In this document: one piece after another, positions 47,687 through 55,723 of the stretch
How positions within the stretch are numbered: position 1 is the stretch's first letter
How the letters are laid out: each line of letters opens with the position of its first letter
From: a virus
Virus record (IMG/VR): IMGVR_UViG_3300025313_000944
Location: 1-64,000 of that record
Length of the DNA: 64,000 bases
Reading direction: 5' to 3' (one strand)
Notes under the pieces: generated by a model
Databases searched by the model: none
The model's input: the letters and a program-made list of their open reading frames with translations, nothing else
What the model was told of the DNA's origin: nothing
Made by a program: the position numbers and the translations under genes

Positions 47687-48960
47687 TATGTACCAGCTAT
47701 CAAGGCTAGGTCTTGTAAATCTATGACCTCGTTGTGGAAATAAGGAACGTCGAAATCTCGGCCTAATACCTCCTTTGCCAGTACATACAAACTCTCTACC
47801 GTTATCAACCCACTCATGTGGGAAGCGGTAGAGAAAGCCAACCACAACTGTTCTTTCTCCTCATTCGGAGCCAGCTCTGGTTTGGTTTCCCAAGCCCACT
47901 TCAATAGGTCGGTTAGCTCCCCAATTTCTATAGCCTCATAATTAGCCACACTTAACAGATCGTGGCCGGTCAGTTCTTTCAACGTCAGGCGGTGGGTTTC
48001 CTCACTCACCTTGGGGGACAGCCCAAACAACTTGACCAACGCCTCTACTCTGGCAATAGCCTCTTCCACATCTATTTCACCAGCAATGGTTTGGTAATCT
48101 TCAACATCATAGTTGGCTTGCCAACCATAATTATACTTGGTGGTTGTGTTGGTATATTTTTTGGGTGGGTCATTTACGTTCTTCACTTCCTTGAATTCAG
48201 CAATGGTTTGCAACTCACCTTTATTTAAAACGTGAAGGCTATATTCTGGCAGAGCTTTGGGTTTCTCTACTACCTCTAGCAGAGGCAGGTTGAACGCAGC
48301 CAAGCCAAAGTTGACTGCCTCGGCTAAATCACTCAAATTGGCCTCGGTTGTGTTTAAGAGCAAGCCATAATTGGTGTTCATAGTATACAAGGTACGATTA
48401 CCGCGTACCACGAACACCTCCGGTCGGCCAAGTTGCCGGATGAGTAAGGAATATTCAGCCTCACCCACCTGTTTTAACACCTCTACTAATTTATCTTCGA
48501 CCTTAGCCCCACCCAATTGGTTGGCCAAGTAGGCCGTGAAAACATGGCTGTCGGTGGCATCCCTTAGATTAACTTCTTTGGCCAGACGGTCATGCTCCTT
48601 GAAAATACCGTTGTGCATGACCAACACCCCACCCACTACGAATGGGTGGGCGTGCTCCGTTGGATGGTTTTGGCCGTACTGCACCCGCCACTCTGTCGAG
48701 GCGTTCCTGACGTGACCAATCAAGGTATCCTTGTAGCCATCTACTTTTTGGAACCAGTTGTGCCACGGTTCCAAAAATACTAACTCCTTGGCGGGCTTGC
48801 CAATCTTGAGGAATGGTAATCTATCTACCGTGTTGGCTGAGATGCCTATTCCGTTGGTGTTGCCCAGCCTAGCCGACAACAAAGTTAATACTCCGAACAC
48901 ATATAAGTCATTGACCTCAACTATAGGGTCACGTTTTGACATGGCAATTAATCTGCACAT
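47686..48960 (-). CDS. Class II (Ntn) glutamine amidotransferase-like protein
   Basis: 424 aa. Catalytic Cys2 exposed after Met removal (MCRLIAMSK), then GHVRNAST, HAHPF and MHNGIF typical of GATase type II. The C-terminal ~200 residues have no known domain. It hydrolyses glutamine and could pass ammonia to the amidoligase. GGAG six bases before ATG; overlaps the next gene by 13 bases. Confidence 0.85.
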   Translation of the reverse strand: MCRLIAMSKRDPIVEVNDLYVFGVLTLLSARLGNTNGIGISANTVDRLPFLKIGKPAKELVFLEPWHNWFQKVDGYKDTLIGHVRNASTEWRVQYGQNHPTEHAHPFVVGGVLVMHNGIFKEHDRLAKEVNLRDATDSHVFTAYLANQLGGAKVEDKLVEVLKQVGEAEYSLLIRQLGRPEVFVVRGNRTLYTMNTNYGLLLNTTEANLSDLAEAVNFGLAAFNLPLLEVVEKPKALPEYSLHVLNKGELQTIAEFKEVKNVNDPPKKYTNTTTKYNYGWQANYDVEDYQTIAGEIDVEEAIARVEALVKLFGLSPKVSEETHRLTLKELTGHDLLSVANYEAIEIGELTDLLKWAWETKPELAPNEEKEQLWLAFSTASHMSGLITVESLYVLAKEVLGRDFDVPYFHNEVIDLQDLALIAGT

Positions 48961-49325
48961 AATTTCTCCTGCAAAACCCTGCGGTGGATTTCAGACCGCC
49001 AAGGTCTTTCCTGTGTTCTTTCTTCTATTTCCACTTTATAATGCCACTCCATATTGTCCGGTATTTTGGTCCACGCCATTGGCTGAACTTTGTGGTCGGG
49101 AAAGTCAATGCCTAGTTCTTTGCACAAATTTTTGACATAAGAAGCACCCATGTCCACCCAACCACAGCCGTTCCAAAATGCAGGAATGGTGTGGGTCTCA
49201 CCTCTAGCGGAATTGTGCAACCCTCTGTATCTATCCTCTGCTGTATACTCGGTGGTAATAAGAGCTTCCCACCCCGCATCTTCATCGAAGTATAGCTGAC
49301 CATCAATCAATTCCAAGTTTACCAT
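48948..49325 (-). CDS. Hypothetical protein in the amide-bond cluster
   Basis: 125 aa from ATG 49325 (GGAAAATAAAA upstream): MVNLELIDGQLYFDEDAGWE and WHYKVEIEERTQERPW. Mixed beta; two Cys. Not recognised. A longer frame upstream lacks any signal. Confidence 0.55.
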   Translation of the reverse strand: MVNLELIDGQLYFDEDAGWEALITTEYTAEDRYRGLHNSARGETHTIPAFWNGCGWVDMGASYVKNLCKELGIDFPDHKVQPMAWTKIPDNMEWHYKVEIEERTQERPWRSEIHRRVLQEKLCAD

Positions 49326-49336
49326 TTTTATTTTCC

Positions 49337-49960
49337 TTAGCTTAAAATATGGGCGAGTAGGTATTCGGATATACCATCGTAAATTTCTTCTGGGTGCCAT
49401 TGTACACCAGCTATTGGCAAATCCTCATGAAGCACGGCCTCTACTATATCGTCCCCCGAATAGCTAATTGGTCTTAACTCTACCCCCAATTCGCCCACAG
49501 CTTGGTGGTGCATGCTATTCACCTTTATGCTTTTCCTTGCTCCTAGTGCAAAACTTACCTCATGTACAAGTTGGGTTCTTGGGTCTGAGTGTGGGTGACT
49601 TAGTAAATTCTGTATCAGAGTGCCACCAAAGTGCACATTTAGGGTTTGCAGTCCACGACAAATGCCGAAGATGGGAAGCTTGGCTTTGACCAAGCTCGGT
49701 AAGATGTTGATATCGAAATACTCCAAGTGTTGGTCGCTATCATACAAGATGAAATTAGGCGCTTGCCGATAGCGCATTGTATTCAGGTCACTACCACCCG
49801 GTAGGACCACCAACCCAAAAAATCTGACTATATCTTCGGCGGTGGCAGTTGGTGGTATGGGGTAAACTGGACCCCATTGGCTCAAATACTCCATGTATGG
49901 GGCACCTACACCGAAAAAGCTGTCTTGGTAAGAAACCCGACCTGCTATGCCAATATTCAT
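49337..49960 (-). CDS. Class I glutamine amidotransferase-like (second copy)
   Basis: 207 aa. Cys101 in GICRGLQTLNVHFGG, MHHQAV, and His189/Glu191 in VQWHPEE, with LPGGSDLNTMRYRQ. Same family as 42730-43311 but closer to peptidase C26/PuuD. Two paralogues in one cluster hint at two cleavage or ammonia-supply steps. ATG follows the previous gene after one base. Confidence 0.85.
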   Translation of the reverse strand: MNIGIAGRVSYQDSFFGVGAPYMEYLSQWGPVYPIPPTATAEDIVRFFGLVVLPGGSDLNTMRYRQAPNFILYDSDQHLEYFDINILPSLVKAKLPIFGICRGLQTLNVHFGGTLIQNLLSHPHSDPRTQLVHEVSFALGARKSIKVNSMHHQAVGELGVELRPISYSGDDIVEAVLHEDLPIAGVQWHPEEIYDGISEYLLAHILS

Positions 49961-49961
49961 T

Positions 49962-50048
49962 TTAGCACCCCCTCAGAACCAAGAGTATTATTACAAGTAC
50001 CACCAAATATAGAAACCATAGGTAGAGTTGTCCTTCGTTTAATCTCAT
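49962..50048 (-). CDS. Tiny membrane protein
   Basis: 28 aa: MRLNEGQLYLWFLYLVVLVI then ILLVLRGC. AAAGGAG about 8 bases before ATG supports translation. One hydrophobic span; possibly modulates envelope enzymes. Seen by reading the intergenic space. Confidence 0.6.
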   Translation of the reverse strand: MRLNEGQLYLWFLYLVVLVIILLVLRGC

Positions 50049-50070
50049 TTTATTTTCTCCTTTTATTCTT

Positions 50071-51153
50071 TTAATCGTAGTAACCATTGTCCCAAATGGA
50101 CCGAATAAATTCTCTGTCAACCACCGGCGGTACCAAGCGACTGTCCATAGCTTCCAGATTCACGTAGGCGCTCTGGTTCCTACATAGATGATTTATCTGT
50201 GGGCCTTGAACACCTAGTTGCCAGTCCGATTTAGACCACAACCGGTACAGCTTATCCAAGGTGTAGTCCTCCATAGGAACCACAGCCAGTAGGTCTTCCA
50301 ACGTATAATCTTCGTAGGTTTTCCCCAAAGGAAAGCGAGGGATATCCAATTCCACCGGTTTGGCGTAGGCGGCTCTAACCACCGCCAGACACAGGTGTAC
50401 CCAAGCTTCCACGTTTTTGAAATCCAGTGTTTGATTAAAACACCGGAATTCGATAGTGCCTTGCCTTAGAAGTGGCACCGGGTTTAGCCAGTAATAGCGT
50501 GGCGGTATCCACTTGCTTCTCTGCTGGTCGGCTCTACCCCAAGCCTGCAATACCTCTTCGGTAGAATTAGCATACATGATTATTCTGTCAACATCGAAGC
50601 ATTGCCGCCAATGCTCATTACCATCTTTAACATATTGTGGACCAGCACCGGTCAATGGCCGACAGTACATGTAATCGTTATGACTGATACCACGATGGTA
50701 CAACAACTCAGCCACAGAAAGTCTGAACATAGGCGCTTCTATCCTAGTAGCAATTTCCAGGATGTTCTTAATGACCTCGACCGGTGGTAATGTTCCCATG
50801 TAAACGTGGACATGTACTGAGGTCAAAGTCGAGAGGTACTCTCCGTACCTCTTCAGTAGCTTGGTTAAAGCTTGAATATCCTCTCTGAACTTGGCTGAGG
50901 TTAGTTTACTGTAGACAGGTGAAACCAGTTCCCCGCCGACTTGGCGGGATGGCAGGATGTCAAGCAACGAATCTCCACGGTCTACCTCTAGGCGGATACC
51001 ATCTACCTCTAGTCCCCGCTTGGTGCAGGAGCCATCTCGCGTCAGAGACCAACCCCTCAGATCAGATTTCTTGGGGGGCCAATGACCGTCGATGTCGAAG
51101 CTGTTGAATTCGTACTCTACGCCGAAGCTACTACCTATTTCGTAGATTGCCAT
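50071..51153 (-). CDS. Amidoligase (GS-fold, amidoligase_2 type)
   Basis: 360 aa. GVEYEFNSFD (11-20), GGELVSP (73-79), SVHVHVYMG (112-120) and GTIEFRCFN (232-240) match the metal- and ATP-binding signatures of the second amidoligase family. Makes amide bonds between carboxyl and amino groups. Clustered with a second ligase and glutaminases. AAGGAGCAAAAC precedes ATG 51153. Confidence 0.85.
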   Translation of the reverse strand: MAIYEIGSSFGVEYEFNSFDIDGHWPPKKSDLRGWSLTRDGSCTKRGLEVDGIRLEVDRGDSLLDILPSRQVGGELVSPVYSKLTSAKFREDIQALTKLLKRYGEYLSTLTSVHVHVYMGTLPPVEVIKNILEIATRIEAPMFRLSVAELLYHRGISHNDYMYCRPLTGAGPQYVKDGNEHWRQCFDVDRIIMYANSTEEVLQAWGRADQQRSKWIPPRYYWLNPVPLLRQGTIEFRCFNQTLDFKNVEAWVHLCLAVVRAAYAKPVELDIPRFPLGKTYEDYTLEDLLAVVPMEDYTLDKLYRLWSKSDWQLGVQGPQINHLCRNQSAYVNLEAMDSRLVPPVVDREFIRSIWDNGYYD

Positions 51154-51163
51154 GTTTTGCTCC

Positions 51164-51625
51164 TTAACTATGTACCAAATACAACCATACTTCACTGTTT
51201 ATTCCAGCATGGTACAGTTTGGATTTAGCTTGACGATGCTTGGCTGCCAACTCCATAATGTCATACCCACCGAATCGAGGCCGTTGAACCCGCACTGTTG
51301 TGCCAGAATAGTCATCGGATAATTCGGCCAAAGTTACACCAAGTATTCCATTAAGGACACCACCCTTGGGGGCATAATAACTGACATGCAGATCGAGGCC
51401 GTGTTCTTCCTTGAACCAATCTTGATACCAGTCGAGGTCGTATTCCAATACGCCAAATTTGAGAAGTTCAACCTCTTTGGTCTCTAAAGCTGGCTCGCCT
51501 TGGCTGTCGTGCAAGTAATAAATATTTGCACCCAATACAATGCTTTTCTTAATCTTGATCTGTTTGATAGTAGGTTTAAGGTAATCTTCAGCCCGCACGC
51601 CTACCATCAAAGTTACCTCGCTCAT
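51164..51625 (-). CDS. Hypothetical protein
   Basis: 153 aa from ATG 51625 (AAGGAG seven bases upstream): MSEVTLMVGVRAEDYLKPT, central YYLHDSQGEPALETKEVELL. Mixed alpha/beta. May belong to the amidoligase cluster by position. Unrecognised. Confidence 0.55.
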   Translation of the reverse strand: MSEVTLMVGVRAEDYLKPTIKQIKIKKSIVLGANIYYLHDSQGEPALETKEVELLKFGVLEYDLDWYQDWFKEEHGLDLHVSYYAPKGGVLNGILGVTLAELSDDYSGTTVRVQRPRFGGYDIMELAAKHRQAKSKLYHAGINSEVWLYLVHS

Positions 51626-51702
51626 TTTAATCTCCTTGAAATACTGGTCCAAAAGCGGACCGTGAAATAGATTAACCCGATTAACAAGGCTATCTCAATC
51701 AT
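51622..51702 (-). CDS. Tiny membrane-type protein
   Basis: 26 aa, MIEIALLIGLIYFTVRFWTS then ISRRLK: hydrophobic helix plus basic tail. Overlaps neighbours at both ends. Weak RBS; supported by filling the gap and by coupling. Confidence 0.4.
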   Translation of the reverse strand: MIEIALLIGLIYFTVRFWTSISRRLK

Positions 51703-52468
51703 TGGGGTACTTTCTGCGTGGCTTGACCAAGATAGCGTAAGATTTCCTATTTTCCATTGGAAGCTTCAACCAATCCCTAAATGCAGACCAAGCATACATT
51801 GGTAGGGTTTCTACTATTACAGCACCAACTTTAGCTGTTCGGTAAATATGCTTATATAGGTTCAGCATATTCATCTCACGGCTTATGGGTTGGTACATAT
51901 AAATTATGTCATAAGGCTTGAAATCATGCTCGAAAGCATCTCCCAAAATGAAGGTTGGCCTCGGTTTGTTGGGGTAGAGATCCATGAACTTCTTGCTTAG
52001 GAACTTACCGGCGTAATAACTATCGGGTGTGTATTCTATCCCGTAGGCCGTCAAGTTGAAGTAATCGCTGGCCAAGAAAGCTTTGTCCCCGATACCAGAA
52101 CCCACATCTATGAATTTTTTAGCTCTAGGCTTTGTGAGCAAGGCAGCACTGATGGCAACTACGAAATCGGCAGGCGGCAGTGGTATGTAGGCGTAGTCAC
52201 CACGCTTATAGGCTAATTCGTCTTTGATATCCGAGCATGACAACCTATCTGGTTCTAAACCAAATATCAACTTCAAGGCCGCGGTCAGAGACCTGTTCAG
52301 TGCTGAGTAATAATATTCTGCCTTACCCTCCTTGGCCCAGTCCAATAAGAACCAATAGTCTGCTATGCTCACATTTTTGAAGTCAACATTGGTCGTGCAC
52401 TTGGCACACATGTAAAACTTGCTAGACAAGGCCCTCATCTCACCACATTCTCTGCATTTTCCAGCCAT
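51695..52468 (-). CDS. Zinc-ribbon plus class I SAM methyltransferase
   Basis: 257 aa. N-terminal CRECGEM/CAKC zinc module, then the Rossmann methyltransferase: FIDVGSGIGDKAFLA (motif I), GIEYTPDSYYAGKFL, FILGDAFEHDF and YDIIYMYQP. Substrate unknown; DOT1-like phrases (VGSGIGDKAFLA) suggest a protein or small-molecule target rather than DNA. Could complete the amide product's modification. Confidence 0.75.
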   Translation of the reverse strand: MAGKCRECGEMRALSSKFYMCAKCTTNVDFKNVSIADYWFLLDWAKEGKAEYYYSALNRSLTAALKLIFGLEPDRLSCSDIKDELAYKRGDYAYIPLPPADFVVAISAALLTKPRAKKFIDVGSGIGDKAFLASDYFNLTAYGIEYTPDSYYAGKFLSKKFMDLYPNKPRPTFILGDAFEHDFKPYDIIYMYQPISREMNMLNLYKHIYRTAKVGAVIVETLPMYAWSAFRDWLKLPMENRKSYAILVKPRRKYPND

Positions 52469-52531
52469 GATAACCCTCCTGAGGGGCTAATCAAAATTTG
52501 TAATTTCTTACTTGACATAACCTCTGGTGGT

Positions 52532-52819
52532 TTATTCTTCCTCGAAACCAGCCTCGCAGGTTTCACAGAGGTTGTTGTCGTTTAGTGGTTCGAGTTCACC
52601 ACATTCCTCACATAGCTGTATTTCCCAACTCTCCACCGTATCCTTACCCACCACCAGAAGATTATCATAGTATTCAGGGTCTTGGAATATTACCAATCCT
52701 TCCGGTGTAATGCACGCAGGTAATCTATCTGACTTTATATTTGCGCGGATAGCTTGGTCGGTGCTCTCCACCGGCCTAATTTTTTGGGAATGAATAACCT
52801 CATGGTGCCATTTAAACAT
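52532..52819 (-). CDS. Small zinc-ribbon protein
   Basis: 95 aa from ATG 52819 (AAAAAGGAGAAATCTA upstream). C-terminal ribbon CEECGELEPLNDNNLCETC. Paralogous to the frameshifted gene at 54524-54816 (CNNCDDIQPLNENGICEDC). Function unknown. Confidence 0.65.
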   Translation of the reverse strand: MFKWHHEVIHSQKIRPVESTDQAIRANIKSDRLPACITPEGLVIFQDPEYYDNLLVVGKDTVESWEIQLCEECGELEPLNDNNLCETCEAGFEEE

Positions 52820-53045
52820 TAGATTTCTCCTTTTTAACCACAATATTTTCTTCTTTTAGAAACTCTAAGATGCTATCGGCCAAGCCTATGTTCGAGGCGA
52901 TCTGCACATCGGTTACTACCATACAGTCAGTAGACCAAGTGGTTACTCCGAAGAAAAATTGAATCTTGAGCATTTGGTCTATATCCTCTAGGGCTTGTCG
53001 CAACCCTTGGCGGTCGTCGGCTTGTATAGCTGCAATTAGTATCAT
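52812..53045 (-). CDS. Hypothetical protein
   Basis: 77 aa, alpha/beta (MILIAAIQADDRQGLRQALE, then VTTWSTDCMVVTDVQIASN, ending in Lys-rich residues). Possibly a PII- or ferredoxin-like beta-alpha fold. Overlaps the next gene by eight bases. Confidence 0.55.
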   Translation of the reverse strand: MILIAAIQADDRQGLRQALEDIDQMLKIQFFFGVTTWSTDCMVVTDVQIASNIGLADSILEFLKEENIVVKKEKSNV

Positions 53046-53070
53046 TCTACCTCCATTTTTAGTAAGGCTT

Positions 53071-53256
53071 TCATAAGGTCATGAACCCACAAATTCTAAT
53101 AAGAACCCCAAGGCATGCCATAAACCAGAGTGCCGCCAACCAAGCTAGTAGAGGGTAACCAGTGGATGCGGCTAAAAATAGCGGGGCGACAGTTATTGAA
53201 ACAAACAAGCCTAGTGCTAGCCCGGCAGCAGCACCTTTACAGACATGTTTCAACAT
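53071..53256 (-). CDS. Two-span membrane protein
   Basis: 61 aa with two hydrophobic helices (AAAGLALGLFVSITVAPLFL and LLAWLAALWFMACLGVLIRI). Short N-terminus with Lys/His. Holin-like or small transporter accessory; unknown. Confidence 0.6.
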   Translation of the reverse strand: MLKHVCKGAAAGLALGLFVSITVAPLFLAASTGYPLLAWLAALWFMACLGVLIRICGFMTL

Positions 53257-53265
53257 TTTAACCTC

Positions 53266-53634
53266 CTATAGTACAAACATAACTTCCACCTCGGTAGGTG
53301 GTCGAATAATAGTTACACGTTCTTTGGGTGCAGGCAACAGCGGTCGGTCGAATTGGTACTCAGGGTTGATGATAGTTTCCCGCACCAAACCCATCACGAA
53401 GTAATCCCGCCGCAAGATGTCAGGTGTATCCCGTACCACCTTGGAGTTTTGCAAAGCGTATTCGATTAGCTTGTTGAACAGTTCCCAGTTGGTAGACGAG
53501 TACACCAACTGGAACTCTTTACCCTCGTTGTAGACGTGGGTGACCTTCTGACCATCCTCGAAAATATCGGCTGCGAATGAGAGAACATCCTTGGTCTCTT
53601 CTGGATAGGTTCTCAAGTTTCTGATGTTGTACAT
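53266..53634 (-). CDS. Hypothetical protein
   Basis: 122 aa; GGAGGGGTAAC precedes the ATG. N-terminal beta (KVTHVYNEGKEFQLVYSS), a central helix, and a beta C-terminus (RVTIIRPPTEVEVMFVL). No motif. Confidence 0.55.
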   Translation of the reverse strand: MYNIRNLRTYPEETKDVLSFAADIFEDGQKVTHVYNEGKEFQLVYSSTNWELFNKLIEYALQNSKVVRDTPDILRRDYFVMGLVRETIINPEYQFDRPLLPAPKERVTIIRPPTEVEVMFVL

Positions 53635-53655
53635 GTTACCCCTCCAAAAACTTTC

Positions 53656-53724
53656 TCAGTTGCCCAAGTTTGGCGTATACAAAAACTTGGGTTGATCCAC
53701 CTCATTTAGCAACTTTGTTAACAT
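53656..53724 (-). CDS. Tiny protein or leader peptide
   Basis: 22 aa, MLTKLLNEVDQPKFLYTPNL, then GN. GGAGGG four bases upstream. It lies just upstream of the gene at 53266, so it may be a leader peptide. Low support. Confidence 0.35.
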   Translation of the reverse strand: MLTKLLNEVDQPKFLYTPNLGN

Positions 53725-53733
53725 TTTACCCTC

Positions 53734-54069
53734 CTAATCTGGGTAACTTGGGAAGTAGTTTGTGTCCAAGCTGTGCTCGATCACCATGTATCTAGCAACC
53801 TGTGCTTGCTGTGCTTGGCCCCTGTAGACAAAACCATCCCAAGCCACGACCCCATAGTAGTGAGGTCTTACTTCTGTGATTTCCTTGACCGACGGTGGGT
53901 CACCCGTCTTGTCATACCTACTACCACGATCATACCCTATGCCGTGGCTCAAGAATATCTCGGCAGCCTCTTGCACCGAGTCCGCCAAGACAATCGGATC
54001 GTGGTAATAATTATGTGGGTCGTCCCTATCTACATCAGTACTTCTGCTCATGAAAACGTAGAGATTCAT
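53734..54069 (-). CDS. Hypothetical protein
   Basis: 111 aa, acidic start then MSRSTDVDRDDPHNYYHDPI and helix SVQEAAEIFLSHGIGYDRG. No recognised fold. AGAGGTATAAAA before ATG. Confidence 0.55.
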   Translation of the reverse strand: MNLYVFMSRSTDVDRDDPHNYYHDPIVLADSVQEAAEIFLSHGIGYDRGSRYDKTGDPPSVKEITEVRPHYYGVVAWDGFVYRGQAQQAQVARYMVIEHSLDTNYFPSYPD

Positions 54070-54081
54070 TTTTATACCTCT

Positions 54082-54303
54082 TTATCCCCTAATAGATATT
54101 ACCAGTGTGCTATTCTCAACTACCCCCCAAGCCACATCTTTTAATTCAAATTCTAAGGGTGGAAAATAGCCATTCCTAAAAGACAGCAGGTACTTGGAGG
54201 GCTTGGTTAATTTGGCGTGAAAAACATCGAAGGTGTTGAAATCTGCGTAGACTTCTTTACCTAAGAATTGGTCCAATAGTTCATGTGTAATTTCTTGTGA
54301 CAT
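54082..54303 (-). CDS. Hypothetical protein
   Basis: 73 aa from ATG 54303 (MSQEITHELLDQFLGKEVYA). Helix followed by strands (LLSFRNGYFPPLEFELKDVA). A TTG 24 bases upstream is an alternative start. Unrecognised. Confidence 0.5.
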   Translation of the reverse strand: MSQEITHELLDQFLGKEVYADFNTFDVFHAKLTKPSKYLLSFRNGYFPPLEFELKDVAWGVVENSTLVISIRG

Positions 54304-54317
54304 TTTACATCTTTTAC

Positions 54318-54521
54318 TTATTTCCAAGCTTGGGTAGGAAATATAGCCACCGCTGAGGTGACCGTTGCTTTTTCCTGTTGGGCAATAGCATACGCATATA
54401 CTTTGGTGAATGTAACACTGTGCCTACCAAACCCAGTTTCAAACTCATCCAACCGAAAATCGTAGAATAGCGGAGTTTTACCTTTATATTTGACTATTGC
54501 GTATAGCTTTATTTGTGCCAT
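54318..54521 (-). CDS. Hypothetical protein
   Basis: 67 aa, beta/alpha (KLYAIVKYKGKTPLFYDFRL, HSVTFTKVYAYAIAQQEKAT). AAGGAGG upstream of ATG. Directly downstream of the frameshifted zinc-ribbon gene. Confidence 0.55.
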   Translation of the reverse strand: MAQIKLYAIVKYKGKTPLFYDFRLDEFETGFGRHSVTFTKVYAYAIAQQEKATVTSAVAIFPTQAWK

Positions 54522-54523
54522 TT

Positions 54524-54816
54524 TTATTCTGCCTCCTTATAGTTAACACAATCCTCACAGATGCCATTCTCATTTAGCGGTTGAATATCATCACAATTGT
54601 TGCACATTCTGAATTCGATGTGTTGGTAGGTATTCGTAGTTATATCGACTGCTGTGAGACCCCAAGGGTTGTCAGCATTGGCTACCAACAGCTTGTCTCC
54701 CACCCGAATTGGTGCGTCATAGCCAACATCCGTTATTTTCTTCAGTGCGGCTTCAAAGGTTGGAGTAAGACTTTGCTTTCCGCCAGAACGTCGTAGTGGT
54801 GCTTAAATTTTGCCAT
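54524..54816 (-). pseudogene. Frameshifted zinc-ribbon paralogue
   Basis: Reads MAKFKHHYDV from ATG 54816, then the frame is broken; a -1 shift near 54786 restores SGGKQSLTPTFEAALKK, VGYDAPIRVGDKLLVAN and the C-terminal ribbon CNNCDDIQPLNENGICEDC, homologous to 52532-52819. Without the shift a TGA comes after 24 codons. Either a degenerate duplicate, programmed frameshift or sequencing error. First gene of block C. Confidence 0.6.
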
Positions 54817-54897
54817 TTCCGTTTTTATTCTCCTTGAAAAATTTTTGCCTAAATAATTGGCCCTGTTACCTCGAAACCGAGGCCGGTGAGAAACACA

Positions 54898-54948
54898 AAA
54901 TCCTAGCGCAACCACGGTCCGGTCAAGAACCTAGGTCGGCTAGGATTT
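54898..54948. repeat. 10-bp inverted repeat upstream of block C
   Basis: AAATCCTAGC (54898-54907) and GCTAGGATTT (54939-54948) form a perfect stem over a 31-base loop. It lies in the 5' leader of the leftward transcript from the promoter at 55084-55112, so could regulate it. At 54841-54871 a copy of the CTGTTACCT-type repeat also occurs. Confidence 0.55.
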
Positions 54949-55083
54949 CATTAGAAACCACAATTGATGGTTCCGAGATTGGTGGTAGCAATCTTGGGTG
55001 GTACTGACCCCACATAATTCATATCTCTCAGGTTCTACGATAATTTGGTGCAAACTGGTTAATTCCAGTGTCTAACTGTAGGA

Positions 55084-55112
55084 ATTGTAGCACGAGGTAC
55101 TTTGGCTGTCAA
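55084..55112 (-). promoter_or_regulatory. Promoter for leftward block C
   Basis: Minus strand TTGACA (55112-55107), 17 bases ending GTGC (extended -10), TACAAT (55089-55084). Its upstream GGTAAATCTACTGCTTGACA is close to the -35 block of 56624 (GGTGAAACTACTGCTTGACA). Transcripts would have a ~260-base leader. Confidence 0.8.
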
Positions 55113-55403
55113 GCAGTAGATTTACCTATAGCAATCTATAGCTTAACTAGCTGGTAGCATACCTAGGCAGGGAGAAAGCACATATATAATGAAACACGGT
55201 AATTAACCGCAAATTGCGTATTCGGTGCACTAAATTAAATTAACTGGGTGACATACCAAGGCAGGGCGTGAAGCATATATAATGAAGGCCGGTGAACGAC
55301 CGTGATTTACGTATTAGGTACGTTATTTTTACCTTGAGCGGTAGCATATCTTGGACTGCTGACCAGCTCTAGGTAGCCTACCCAAACTCGGTGAAACTGG
55401 TTC
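55113..55403. promoter_or_regulatory. Divergent control region with repeats
   Basis: No gene. Contains GGTAGCATACC at 55153-55163, near-copies GGTGACATACC (55247-55257), GGTAGCATATC (55340-55350) and GGTAGCCTACC (55372-55382). Two similar segments each contain AAGCA(C)ATATATAATGAA (around 55177 and 55268), which recurs at 60981 and looks like a TATATAAT -10 box. Probably repressor or activator binding and tandem promoters for two divergent operons. Confidence 0.6.
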
Positions 55404-55432
55404 TTGACAATGCACTCACCGTGTGCTATAGT
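55404..55432 (+). promoter_or_regulatory. Promoter for rightward block D
   Basis: TTGACA (55404-55409), 17 bases with TGC extended -10, TATAGT (55427-55432). Preceded by GGTGAAACTGGTTC. The leader contains a CCACCC/GGGTGG hairpin before the first gene, 70 bases later. Confidence 0.85.
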
Positions 55433-55501
55433 AGACCTAGTGATTGGAGTATTGGCAACCCACCCCTAGCTGGGTGGAACTAGCTCATTGGAGGTGAGCA
55501 A

Positions 55502-55723
55502 ATGAGAACGATTAGATGCCCTCGCTGCGGTAACTTTCACACGATTGGGCAGAATAGTGCCGACTTGATCTGCCCCACCTGTAGAGACCGAGAGTACCAA
55601 GAAACGTTGAGTCACCGAGTCGTCCCTCGCAAACCAGGGTTGTATTTTCTGTCAGCCCCGGTCGGTTGGGTTCGTATCAATAACGATGACAACCAAGATG
55701 AGGTGAATAATGTCGAAATTTGA
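55502..55723 (+). CDS. Zinc-ribbon protein
   Basis: 73 aa: CPRCGNFHTIGQNSADLICP then TCRD, a rubredoxin/ribbon-like CxxC-x15-CxxC, followed by a short beta/basic part. GGAGGTGAGCAA before ATG. First gene of block D; overlaps the next by 14 bases. Confidence 0.65.
   Translation: MRTIRCPRCGNFHTIGQNSADLICPTCRDREYQETLSHRVVPRKPGLYFLSAPVGWVRINNDDNQDEVNNVEI

Noticed and set aside
52514-52545. TTGACA on the plus strand at 52514
   Set aside because: Points against the operon and has no clear -10.
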